A stretch of DNA of 7,409 bases from Pseudorhodobacter antarcticus. GTDB taxonomy: Bacteria; Pseudomonadota; Alphaproteobacteria; Rhodobacterales; Rhodobacteraceae. Below the pieces are notes generated by a model, which was given only the letters and a program-made list of their open reading frames with translations, did no database searches and was not told the origin of the DNA. Numbering within the stretch: position 1 is the first letter of the stretch; every line of letters starts with the position of its first letter. Both the position numbers and the translations under genes were made by a program. The stretch covers positions 1-7,409 of the forward strand of contig CAMDHB010000169.1 of NCBI GenBank assembly GCA_945897655.1, written 5' to 3'. This document shows, one piece after another, positions 1-5,313 of the stretch.

Positions 1-55
1 GGAGCGTCCTGACGCCGAACGCCGCGGCCTGATCGAACTGATTGTGAAACCCTGA
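1..55 (+). CDS. 3' end of an unrecognised gene upstream of ureE
   Basis: An open frame enters from the left edge and ends at TGA 53-55. The visible C-terminus reads ERPDAERRGLIELIVKP. The stop shares its A with the ATG of ureE (TGATG), so the two are probably translationally coupled and in one operon. It is not the usual UreC end, which in the family finishes with an aromatic RYFLF-like sequence, so a small gene probably sits between the structural urease genes and ureE. The 17 visible residues are too few to identify a family. Confidence 0.6.
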   Translation, partial: ERPDAERRGLIELIVKP

Positions 56-468
56 TGCCCGACCTGCCCCCGGCCCGCACCCTGCTGCCCCAGGCCCCCG
101 CGACCTGCTATGATCTGGTCATTCTGACCTATGACGAACGCCTGATCCGCCGCAAACGGCTGACAACGGTGCATGGCGAAAGCTTTCTCGTCGACCTGCC
201 CGCCGTGACCAACCTTGATGACTTCTGGGGCTTTCAGCTCGACGATGGCCGCACCATCCAGGTCATAGCCGCCGAGGAGTCGCTCCTGCAAATCACTGGC
301 GATCTGCCGCGCCTGTGCTGGCACATCGGCAACCGCCACACCCCCTGTCAGGTGGAACCCAACCGCCTCCTGATCCGCCGCGATCATGTCCTTGAAAACA
401 TGCTTCGTCAGTTGGGGGCGACCCTCACCCTCGTGACCGAACCCTTCACCCCCGAAGGCGGCGCCTAG
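55..468 (+). CDS. ureE: Urease nickel metallochaperone UreE, truncated by in-frame TAG before its His-rich tail
   Basis: UreE is a cytoplasmic dimer that binds Ni(II) and hands it to the UreG-containing urease activation complex. The 137 residues cover both folded domains: the N-terminal peptide-binding half (about residues 17-80) and the C-terminal metal-binding half with HIGNRH (residues 90-95) and DHVLENMLRQLG (110-121). His95 corresponds to the conserved dimer-interface nickel ligand of the family (His96 in Klebsiella numbering). The frame stops at TAG 466-468 right after PEGGA, where relatives usually continue with Tyr-Gly-His-Gly-Arg and a histidine-rich tail. That tail is still present in frame at 469-591. 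The start at 55 overlaps the upstream stop by one base and has no strong ribosome-binding site, which suggests coupling. UreE proteins without a His tail can be functional in other species, so the protein may still work. Identity is certain; the meaning of the stop is not. Confidence 0.93.
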   Translation: MPDLPPARTLLPQAPATCYDLVILTYDERLIRRKRLTTVHGESFLVDLPAVTNLDDFWGFQLDDGRTIQVIAAEESLLQITGDLPRLCWHIGNRHTPCQVEPNRLLIRRDHVLENMLRQLGATLTLVTEPFTPEGGA

Positions 469-591
469 GGCACGGGTCGCACGATGGGCCACGCCCACGG
501 CCCCGAAACCCCACCCCATGCCCATGAAGAAACCTTCGGCTGGCATGACCACGGCGATGGTCAGATGCATTTCCATGCCCCCAAACGCTGA
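469..591 (+). pseudogene. ureE: Detached His-rich C-terminal tail of UreE, in frame after the TAG
   Basis: Reading on in the ureE frame past TAG 466-468 gives GTGRTMGHAHG and then further HAH, HDH and HFH groups, eight His in all, ending at TGA 589-591. This is a typical nickel-binding UreE tail. There is no second stop or net frameshift, and the end overlaps the ureF start, as expected for an intact ureE. The whole reading frame 55-591 would give a normal-length UreE of 178 codons if TAG were a sense codon. Recent nonsense mutation, sequencing error, readthrough or a functional split are all possible. Confidence 0.8.
484..591 (+). CDS. Possible 35-residue His-rich peptide made by restart after the ureE stop
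   Basis: ATG 484-486 lies 15 bases after the ureE TAG and opens a 35-residue frame with eight His in H-x-H pairs plus one Trp, ending at TGA 589-591. The distance suits termination-reinitiation, but the only purine-rich sequence upstream (AGGG at 467-470) is weak and rather far. If made, the peptide could bind nickel in trans to the truncated UreE. This is inference from position and composition; it may equally be an untranslated remnant. Confidence 0.25.
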   Translation: MGHAHGPETPPHAHEETFGWHDHGDGQMHFHAPKR

Positions 592-1201
592 TACCCTGAC
601 CCTCGTCCAATGGCTCTCCCCCGCCTTCCCGGTGGGATCCTACGCCTATTCCCAAGGGCTCGAACAAGCCATCACCGATGGCCATGTCACCTCCCCCGAT
701 ACCCTGACTGACTGGATCACCGCCATCCTGACCCACGGCTCAGCCCGGATGGACGCCATCCTGCTGGCTCATGCCCGCACCACCGATGACCTCGCCGACC
801 TCGCCTACGCCCTTGCCCCGTCAGCCGAGCGGGCAACCGAGATGCGGGAACAAGGTGCCGCCTTCACCTCTGTCCTCGCCGCATTGGGCCAAACCCAACC
901 GCCCCTGCCCTATGCCCTGGCCCTGGGCCAAGCCTCCCGCCGCCTGTCCCTGCCCACACAAGACATCCTAGCCCACGTCCTCCACGCCCTGACCGCCCAA
1001 CTCATCTCCGCCGCCGTCCGCTTTGTCCCCCTCGGGGCGGCGGACGGCCAGCGCGTCCTTGCCACCCTCACCCCCCTGATCACCACCCTTGCCCAAACCT
1101 TCGCCACCGAACCCTTGGAAAACCTCTCCTCCGCCACCATCGGCGCCGACCTTGCCGCCATGCGGCACGAAACCCTTCCCGTCAGGATATACCGCTCATG
1201 A
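575..1201 (+). CDS. ureF: Urease accessory protein UreF
   Basis: UreF bridges UreD/UreH on the urease apoenzyme and the GTPase UreG during nickel insertion, and gates UreG's GTPase activity. The 208-residue protein has the family's N-terminal signature LTLVQWLSPAFPVGSYAYSQ (residues 7-26), a mostly helical middle, and the conserved C-terminal block MRHETLPVRIYRS. Length is close to that of known UreF. I chose ATG 575 because the homologous region begins just after it; an ATG at 518 would add 19 residues encoded by the ureE tail in another frame and lacking UreF character. ATG 575 overlaps the natural ureE end (591) by 17 bases and has no good Shine-Dalgarno site, so it normally relies on coupling to ureE. 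With ureE stopping at 468 that coupling would be lost unless the 484-591 frame is translated. The stop overlaps the ureG start (ATGA, 1198-1201). Confidence 0.95.
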   Translation: MPPNADTLTLVQWLSPAFPVGSYAYSQGLEQAITDGHVTSPDTLTDWITAILTHGSARMDAILLAHARTTDDLADLAYALAPSAERATEMREQGAAFTSVLAALGQTQPPLPYALALGQASRRLSLPTQDILAHVLHALTAQLISAAVRFVPLGAADGQRVLATLTPLITTLAQTFATEPLENLSSATIGADLAAMRHETLPVRIYRS

Positions 1202-1836
1202 CCAACCCCCCCCATGCCAGCCAAAACGGCCCCCTCCGCATCGGCATCGGCGGCCCCGTCGGCGCAGGCAAAACCACCCTGACCGAACAACTGTGCCGCG
1301 CCCTCGCCCACCGCTGCTCGATGGCCGTCATCACCAATGACATCTACACGCGTGAGGATGCCGATTACCTGACCCGCGCCCAGGTCCTGCCCGCAAACCG
1401 GATCCGAGGGGTCGAAACCGGCGGCTGCCCCCACACCGCCATCCGCGAAGACGCCTCCATAAACCTCGCCGCCGTCGCCGACCTGAACCGCGCTTTCCCT
1501 GACCTGGACCTGATCCTGATCGAAAGCGGCGGCGACAACCTCGCCGCCACCTTCTCCCCCGAACTCGCGGACCTCAGCATCTACGTCATCGACACCGCCG
1601 CCGGCCAGGACATCCCCCGCAAACGCGGCCCCGGCGTCACCCGCTCCGACCTGCTCGTGGTCAACAAAACCGACCTCGCCCCCTATGTCGGCGTCGACCT
1701 GACCCTGCTCGAAGCTGACACCAAGGTCGCGCGAGGCCCCCGCCCCTACATCATGGCCCGCATCCGGCAAGGGCACGGGGTGCCGGAAGTGGTGGCTTGG
1801 CTGGAACGGGATGGAGGATTAGCGCTATCCCCGTAG
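1198..1836 (+). CDS. ureG: Urease accessory GTPase UreG
   Basis: UreG is a SIMIBI-class GTPase that dimerises with nickel and GTP and, upon hydrolysis, delivers nickel to urease together with UreE, UreF and UreD. Motifs in the 212-residue protein: P-loop GPVGAGKTT (residues 19-27), the metal-binding CPH (77-79) within GGCPHTAIREDAS, ESGGDN (109-114) and the guanine-specificity NKTDL (156-160). The start ATG overlaps the ureF stop by four bases, so translation is coupled. The family normally ends near the WLERDGGL sequence seen at 201-208; here four more residues (ALSP) follow, and the stop TAG (1834-1836) lies inside the left arm of a large palindrome, suggesting that the repeat replaced the original stop. 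Confidence 0.97.
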   Translation: MTNPPHASQNGPLRIGIGGPVGAGKTTLTEQLCRALAHRCSMAVITNDIYTREDADYLTRAQVLPANRIRGVETGGCPHTAIREDASINLAAVADLNRAFPDLDLILIESGGDNLAATFSPELADLSIYVIDTAAGQDIPRKRGPGVTRSDLLVVNKTDLAPYVGVDLTLLEADTKVARGPRPYIMARIRQGHGVPEVVAWLERDGGLALSP

Positions 1837-1902
1837 GGTGCGCATTCATCGCGCACCTTTGGACCGCCAAAAAGCGGTGCGCGATAAATGCGCACCCTAC
1901 GG
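1831..1902. repeat. Large palindromic repeat at the 3' end of ureG
   Basis: Two 27-base arms, 1831-1857 and 1876-1902, are inverted copies with a single mismatch (C1847 against the A opposite it in the right arm). The loop itself holds a second stem, TTTGG at 1858-1862 pairing with CCAAA at 1867-1871 around ACCG, with AAGC (1872-1875) bulged. The outer arm begins CCGTAGGGTGCGCA. It contributes the ureG stop codon and a possible start codon (ATG 1888) for the next ORF. It has no T-run, but as RNA it would form a very stable hairpin that could terminate or protect the urease transcript. It resembles dispersed REP-like palindromes of alphaproteobacteria; copy number was not determined. Confidence 0.9.
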
Positions 1903-2139
1903 CTCGCTGGCAGAGAGCAGACCGTTGGTGTAGTGGTTGGTCCTGGCCTTCTTGCGAAGCAGACCTATAACATGATCGTATCAGACAATGGCAAGCCCGA
2001 TGGCGTGATTGGTTACCGGCTGGAGCCCAGGGCCAATGTAGAGACGTTGACGGGCGAAGTCTTGCGAGGGTTGGCAAACCAAGGGTCCTTGGGGCCGATC
2101 ATCTTGCCGGGACCACCAGGCTGGTGGGTTTTTCAATGA
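1888..2139 (+). CDS. Small unrecognised ORF, possibly N-terminally truncated remnant
   Basis: An 83-residue frame ending VFQ, not recognised. It contains two hydrophobic stretches (VGVVVGPGLL and LGPIILPGPPGWWVF) and a polar middle with GYRLEPRANVETL. The first ATG (1888) lies inside the palindrome arm and is preceded directly by an in-frame TAA, so the N-terminus may be an artefact of repeat insertion; GTG 1933 or ATG 1972 are alternative starts, none with a strong ribosome-binding site. Its stop overlaps the next gene's start by four bases (ATGA, 2136-2139), the arrangement of coupled genes, which is the best argument that it is, or once was, real. Codons are less C-ending than in ureF or ureG, suggesting different ancestry. 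Confidence 0.4.
   Translation: MRTLRLAGREQTVGVVVGPGLLAKQTYNMIVSDNGKPDGVIGYRLEPRANVETLTGEVLRGLANQGSLGPIILPGPPGWWVFQ
2113..2133 (+). terminator. Terminator-like hairpin at the junction of the two unknown ORFs
   Basis: CCACCAG (2113-2119) and CTGGTGG (2121-2127) are perfect inverted 7-mers, followed by G and five T (2129-2133). In RNA this would be a GC-rich stem with a small loop and a U-tract, the form of an intrinsic terminator. It ends two bases before ATG 2136, and the only Shine-Dalgarno-like sequence for that gene, GGTGGG (2123-2128), lies mostly in its 3' arm. It could terminate transcription, hide the ribosome site, or be a chance product of the Pro-Pro-Gly-Trp-Trp codons. Confidence 0.5.
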
Positions 2140-2912
2140 CCGATGACGCGGATAAAGATCATAAGCTTCAGGTCGCTATCGAGCGGACTTTGGAGCACAT
2201 AGCGTGGGTAGCAGCCAATTGCGGGCCAGCGGTCGTCAAGGCGATGAACGCATCCGTCCCATTCCTAGAAGACTATTTTCTGGGCGAGGGCAGCCTCGCC
2301 GATATACCCTACATACCCCGCAACAAGCAGGGAAACCAAAGGTATACGGCGCAATCAAGTGATCCGGTGGTCAAGTCGGTGCTACGCCGGCAGGCTCAGG
2401 GCGTCGCGCGGTTTTCGGCCCTCCACGTTCCGACTATGGAGGAAGAACGGCAAAGAAATGACGACGCCATGTTCCTTGCCCATAAAAACATCGCGCTGGA
2501 AAAGGCACTCGGCTCCCCGCCGATCCCAAGGTTCCCGCCCCCCAAACTGACGCGGTCCATGACGGCAGCGCGGTTAACCGAGCTTGCGGTCAAGGCGTCT
2601 GAGGGTCTGGTTGATACCTCTCGCATCGAGGTCGCGCCGCATCATGGCTCGCTCAAGAAACTGCGCAGTTTTCTGGTCCGATTCCCCACCAAGGGCGCGC
2701 TTGTCGTTCTGGTCGCGATGGAGTTCGACGGGTTATCCCTCTGGTCCTCGGCCGTTGCTTTGTCCGAAATCGGAAGAAAGCCGCTGCCCCTGTTGCTGTT
2801 CGGTGATGTCACGGCCGATAGCGACTTTGCCTGGCCAGCAGACATGCCCACCGAAACGCGCATCGCCTGCGCGTTCAAGATCATTGCAACTTTCGCCGCG
2901 CAGATCAATTGA
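2136..2912 (+). CDS. Hypothetical protein, 258 residues, family not recognised
   Basis: I do not recognise this protein. It has no evident signal peptide or clear membrane segment. The N-terminal half looks mainly helical and charged (MTDDADKDHK, then VAIERTLEHIAWVAAN, and MEEERQRNDDAMFLAHKN at 101-118). A proline-rich linker follows at about 128-138 (SPPIPRFPPPK), then a C-terminal part with alternating hydrophobic stretches, GALVVLVAMEFDGLSLW (187-203) and KPLPLLLFGDVTADSDFAW (215-233). I chose ATG 2136, which overlaps the stop of the preceding ORF as ATGA; ATG 2124 (four residues longer) is possible. Third positions are less GC-rich than in the urease genes and ilvD, and the gene sits between a palindromic repeat and a gene-free stretch, both suggesting acquired DNA. 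No promoter is obvious; a terminator-like hairpin lies directly upstream. Confidence 0.75.
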   Translation: MTDDADKDHKLQVAIERTLEHIAWVAANCGPAVVKAMNASVPFLEDYFLGEGSLADIPYIPRNKQGNQRYTAQSSDPVVKSVLRRQAQGVARFSALHVPTMEEERQRNDDAMFLAHKNIALEKALGSPPIPRFPPPKLTRSMTAARLTELAVKASEGLVDTSRIEVAPHHGSLKKLRSFLVRFPTKGALVVLVAMEFDGLSLWSSAVALSEIGRKPLPLLLFGDVTADSDFAWPADMPTETRIACAFKIIATFAAQIN

Positions 2913-2995
2913 TCCCATGGACTCCTTCGCGAGCCGTAGCGTGTGCTTCAGGGCACCATCCGCGACATCGACCAGCCAGGGCAAGGGTGCGTGGC

Positions 2996-3086
2996 CTAAC
3001 GCAACGTTAGTTGCCCGCCGCACTCCGGGTAAGCATAAACCCCTCCCTTTGATTTGCCTTTGGCAACCCCTAACGCTTCCCTAACG
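2996..3086. repeat. Cluster of CTAACG hexamers with small hairpins
   Basis: CTAACG occurs at 2996-3001, inverted as CGTTAG at 3005-3010, and directly at 3070-3075 and 3081-3086. The first pair forms CTAACG-CAA-CGTTAG; an overlapping alternative stem, GCAAC-GTTA-GTTGC (3001-3014), excludes it. The last two copies are 11 bases apart, about one helical turn. Their CTAA-N7-CTAA form is one base per half-site away from the TTAA-N7-TTAA of the alphaproteobacterial regulator CtrA. A protein-binding role is inference only. Confidence 0.35.
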
Positions 3087-3126
3087 AAAAACCCCAACCC
3101 CTTGACCTAAAACACTTTCCCAAACC

Positions 3127-3140
3127 GTCCACACGCGGAC
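3127..3140. promoter_or_regulatory. GTCCACA-type imperfect palindrome downstream of ilvD
   Basis: GTCCACACGCGGAC matches 12 of 14 positions of the perfect palindrome upstream of ilvD (5171-5184), and the flanking C and A are also shared. It lies about 70 bases beyond the ilvD stop. The function is unknown; it could be a second binding site for the same protein or a chance match. Confidence 0.3.
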
Positions 3141-3159
3141 ACCCCCCAGAACCCGCGCC

Positions 3160-3196
3160 TCCCTCCCCCCTTGTGGGGAGGGAAGGGGTGGGGGGC
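3160..3196. repeat. C/G-rich hairpin with quadruplex-forming G-runs just past ilvD
   Basis: TCCCTCCCC (3160-3168) and GGGGAGGGA (3175-3183) form a perfect 9-base stem around CCTTGT. The plus strand then continues, so that four G-runs (GGGG, GGG, GGGG, GGGGGG at 3175-3196) are separated by 1-2 bases, fitting a G-quadruplex pattern. The stem starts about 26 bases after the ilvD stop on the minus strand but has no following T-run, so it is not a classic intrinsic terminator. Similar C/G-rich hairpins are dispersed in many alphaproteobacterial genomes, from general knowledge. Confidence 0.6.
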
Positions 3197-3208
3197 GGCC
3201 CCCAGAAC

Positions 3209-5047
3209 TCACTCCCCCGGCAACTCCCGCACCGCGCCCTTGTCGGCCGAGGTGGCAAACAGCGCATAGGCCCGCAGTGCCTGCGAAACCTTCCGCGACC
3301 GCACCTTCACAGGCTTCCACCCGGCCGCATCCTGCTCAACCCGCCGCGCCGCCAACACCGCATCGGTTACCCGCAACGAAATCGTCCGCTTGGGGATGTC
3401 GATGTCAATCATATCCCCCTCACGCACCAACCCAATGGTCCCGCCCGCCGCCGCCTCCGGGCTCACATGCCCGATCGACAGCCCCGAGGTGCCGCCCGAA
3501 AACCGCCCGTCCGTCAGCAGGGCGCAGGCCTTGCCCAACCCCATGCTCTTCAGATACGAGGTCGGATACAGCATCTCCTGCATCCCCGGCCCGCCCTTCG
3601 GCCCCTCGTACCGGATGACCAGCACATCGCCTTCCTTGATCTCTTTCGCCAGGATCGCATTCACCGCGTCGTTCTGGCTCTCAAACACCCGAGCGGGGCC
3701 ACTGAACACCAGAATGCTCTCATCCACCCCCGCCGTCTTGACGATGCAACCATCGACCGCGATGTTGCCCTTCAGAACCGCCAAGCCCCCGTCCTTGGAA
3801 AACGCATGCTTGGCCGACCGGATCACCCCATGCTCACGGTCCAGATCCAGTTCGGCATAACGCTTGTTCTGGCTGAACGCGGTGGCGCTGCGGACATTGC
3901 CCGGCGCCGCCTTGAAGAAATCGCGGACGTTTTCATGGTTGGTGCGGCTGATGTCCCAATGATCCAGCGCGGCCCCCATCGTCGGCGCATGCACCGTCAC
4001 ACAGTCGCGGTTGAGCAGACCCGCATTGTCCAACTGACCCAGGATCGCCATGATCCCCCCAGCGCGGTGCACGTCCTCCATATGAACGTCCTGCTTGGCG
4101 GGCGCGACCTTGGACAGGCAAGGCACCCGGCGCGACATGGCGTCGATATCGTCCATGGTAAAGTCGATCCCGCCCTCATGCGCTGCCGCCAAAACGTGCA
4201 GCACCGTGTTGGTCGACCCGCCCATCGCGATATCCAGCGCCATTGCGTTTTCAAACGCTGCCTTGTTGGCCACATTGCGCGGCAGAATGCTGACGTCGTC
4301 CTGCTCGTAATACCGCTTGGTGATGTCAACGATCAGATGCCCCGCCTCAACAAACAGGCGCTTGCGGTCGGCATGGGTGGCAAGGGTCGATCCGTTCCCG
4401 GGCAGCGACAGGCCCAGCGCCTCGGTCAGGCAGTTCATCGAATTGGCGGTGAACATCCCCGAGCAAGACCCGCAGGTCGGGCAGGCGGCCTTCTCGATCT
4501 CCTCAACCTCTTCGTCGGTATAGCTGGCATCCGCCGCCACGACCATCGCATCCACCAGATCCAGCGCAATCTCCTTGCCCTTGATCACAGCCTTGCCCGC
4601 CTCCATCGGCCCGCCCGAGACAAAGACGACCGGAATGTTCAGCCGCATCGCGGCCATCAGCATGCCGGGGGTGATCTTATCACAGTTGGAGATGCAGACC
4701 ATCGCATCGGCGCAGTGGGCGTTGACCATGTATTCCACCGAATCCGCGATGATCTCGCGGCTGGGCAGGGAATACAGCATCCCGTCATGGCCCATCGCGA
4801 TGCCGTCATCGACAGCGATGGTATTGAACTCCTTGGCCACGCCACCCGCCGCCTCAACCTCGCGCGCCACCAACTGGCCCAGGTCCTTGAGGTGCACATG
4901 ACCCGGCACGAACTGGGTGAAGCTGTTGACGATGGCGATGATCGGCTTGCCGAAATCGCCGTCCTTCATGCCCGTTGCCCGCCAAAGGCCGCGCGCGCCG
5001 GCCATATTGCGGCCATGGGTTGTGGTGCGGGAACGGTAGACGGGCAT
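3209..5047 (-). CDS. ilvD: Dihydroxy-acid dehydratase IlvD
   Basis: IlvD dehydrates 2,3-dihydroxy-isovalerate and 2,3-dihydroxy-3-methylvalerate to the 2-keto acids that become valine/leucine and isoleucine; it is a cytoplasmic Fe-S and Mg-dependent enzyme. The 612-residue protein follows the long enterobacterial-type form almost throughout, including the N-terminus MPVYRSRTTTHGRNMAGARG. Key residues: Asp81 in VDDGIAMGHDGM, Cys122 and Lys124 in ISNCDKITPG (Fe-S ligand and the family's carbamylated Mg-binding Lys), Cys195 in CPTCGSCSGMFTANS, and GRFSGGTSGLSIGH (514-527) near the active site. Position 49 is Gly, not the Cys that supplies the third ligand in [2Fe-2S] members, so an oxygen-sensitive [4Fe-4S] cluster is likely. 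ATG 5047 is chosen because homology starts there and AAGGAG (5054-5059) lies six bases upstream; an in-frame ATG at 5131 would add 28 unrelated residues. It appears monocistronic. Confidence 0.98.
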   Translation of the reverse strand: MPVYRSRTTTHGRNMAGARGLWRATGMKDGDFGKPIIAIVNSFTQFVPGHVHLKDLGQLVAREVEAAGGVAKEFNTIAVDDGIAMGHDGMLYSLPSREIIADSVEYMVNAHCADAMVCISNCDKITPGMLMAAMRLNIPVVFVSGGPMEAGKAVIKGKEIALDLVDAMVVAADASYTDEEVEEIEKAACPTCGSCSGMFTANSMNCLTEALGLSLPGNGSTLATHADRKRLFVEAGHLIVDITKRYYEQDDVSILPRNVANKAAFENAMALDIAMGGSTNTVLHVLAAAHEGGIDFTMDDIDAMSRRVPCLSKVAPAKQDVHMEDVHRAGGIMAILGQLDNAGLLNRDCVTVHAPTMGAALDHWDISRTNHENVRDFFKAAPGNVRSATAFSQNKRYAELDLDREHGVIRSAKHAFSKDGGLAVLKGNIAVDGCIVKTAGVDESILVFSGPARVFESQNDAVNAILAKEIKEGDVLVIRYEGPKGGPGMQEMLYPTSYLKSMGLGKACALLTDGRFSGGTSGLSIGHVSPEAAAGGTIGLVREGDMIDIDIPKRTISLRVTDAVLAARRVEQDAAGWKPVKVRSRKVSQALRAYALFATSADKGAVRELPGE

Positions 5048-5053
5048 CGAAAT

Positions 5054-5059
5054 CTCCTT
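5054..5059 (-). promoter_or_regulatory. Ribosome-binding site deciding the ilvD start
   Basis: On the minus strand AAGGAG stands six bases before ATG 5047-5045. It is a strong Shine-Dalgarno match and fixes the start at the residue where IlvD homology begins, rejecting the longer frame from 5131. Confidence 0.85.
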
Positions 5060-5170
5060 GGTGGCGTTGGGGTTTGCGGCTGTTTTGCCAGGCATTCGAC
5101 GGAATATGAGGGTTGATCTGCCGATGCGCAACCCGGCTGTTGGTTATCTTGTTGCAGGACAAACCCAAGC

Positions 5171-5184
5171 GTCCACATGTGGAC
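5171..5184. promoter_or_regulatory. Perfect 14-base palindrome upstream of ilvD
   Basis: GTCCACATGTGGAC is its own reverse complement and lies 124 bases before the ilvD start, in the A/T-richer region where the promoter is expected. Symmetry and position suit a dimeric regulator's operator. On the minus strand it also contains TTGTCCACA (5186-5178), one base from the DnaA box TTATCCACA. I could not assign convincing -10/-35 elements next to it. A near copy lies beyond the other end of ilvD (3127-3140). Confidence 0.45.
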
Positions 5185-5313
5185 AAACGTGAAAATCCAT
5201 CCTTATCAAGGACTTGCAAATTTCTGTTAACCAGCTGTTAGGAAAATCCCCGCGAAATTTCCGCCCAGTGTTCCGCCACAATCCGGCACCTGCCCTACTG
5301 TCGCGGCTTGTAG

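Larger units (their letters stand above)
2913..3208. other. Gene-free stretch between the unknown gene and the end of ilvD
   Basis: About 300 bases without a convincing gene between two convergent genes. It holds CTAACG hexamers with small overlapping hairpins (2996-3014, 3070-3086), TTGCC-TTT-GGCAA (3054-3066), a GTCCACA-type inverted repeat (3127-3140) and a G-rich hairpin (3160-3196). A minus-strand open frame across its left part shadows the neighbouring gene and resembles nothing known. No T-tailed terminator was found for either flanking gene. Confidence 0.6.

Noticed and set aside
518..574. Longer UreF N-terminus from ATG 518
   Set aside because: The extra residues are the ureE His-tail bases read in another frame and do not resemble UreF; family similarity starts right after ATG 575.
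910..1776. 288-codon minus-strand frame across ureF and ureG
   Set aside because: Gly/Ala/Asp-rich shadow of two well-supported genes; no recognisable domain.
1903..1975. Possible tRNA-like or attachment site after the palindrome
   Set aside because: No cloverleaf, anticodon stem or CCA end can be formed.
2733..3023. Minus-strand frame with a phrase that looked briefly like a transposase remnant
   Set aside because: No transposase motif could be confirmed and most of it lies opposite the 2136-2912 gene.
3173..5116. 647-codon plus-strand open frame opposite ilvD
   Set aside because: It mirrors ilvD on the other strand, has a low-complexity Arg/His/Pro-rich product with no family likeness, and results from GC-rich codon bias in a clearly coding minus strand.
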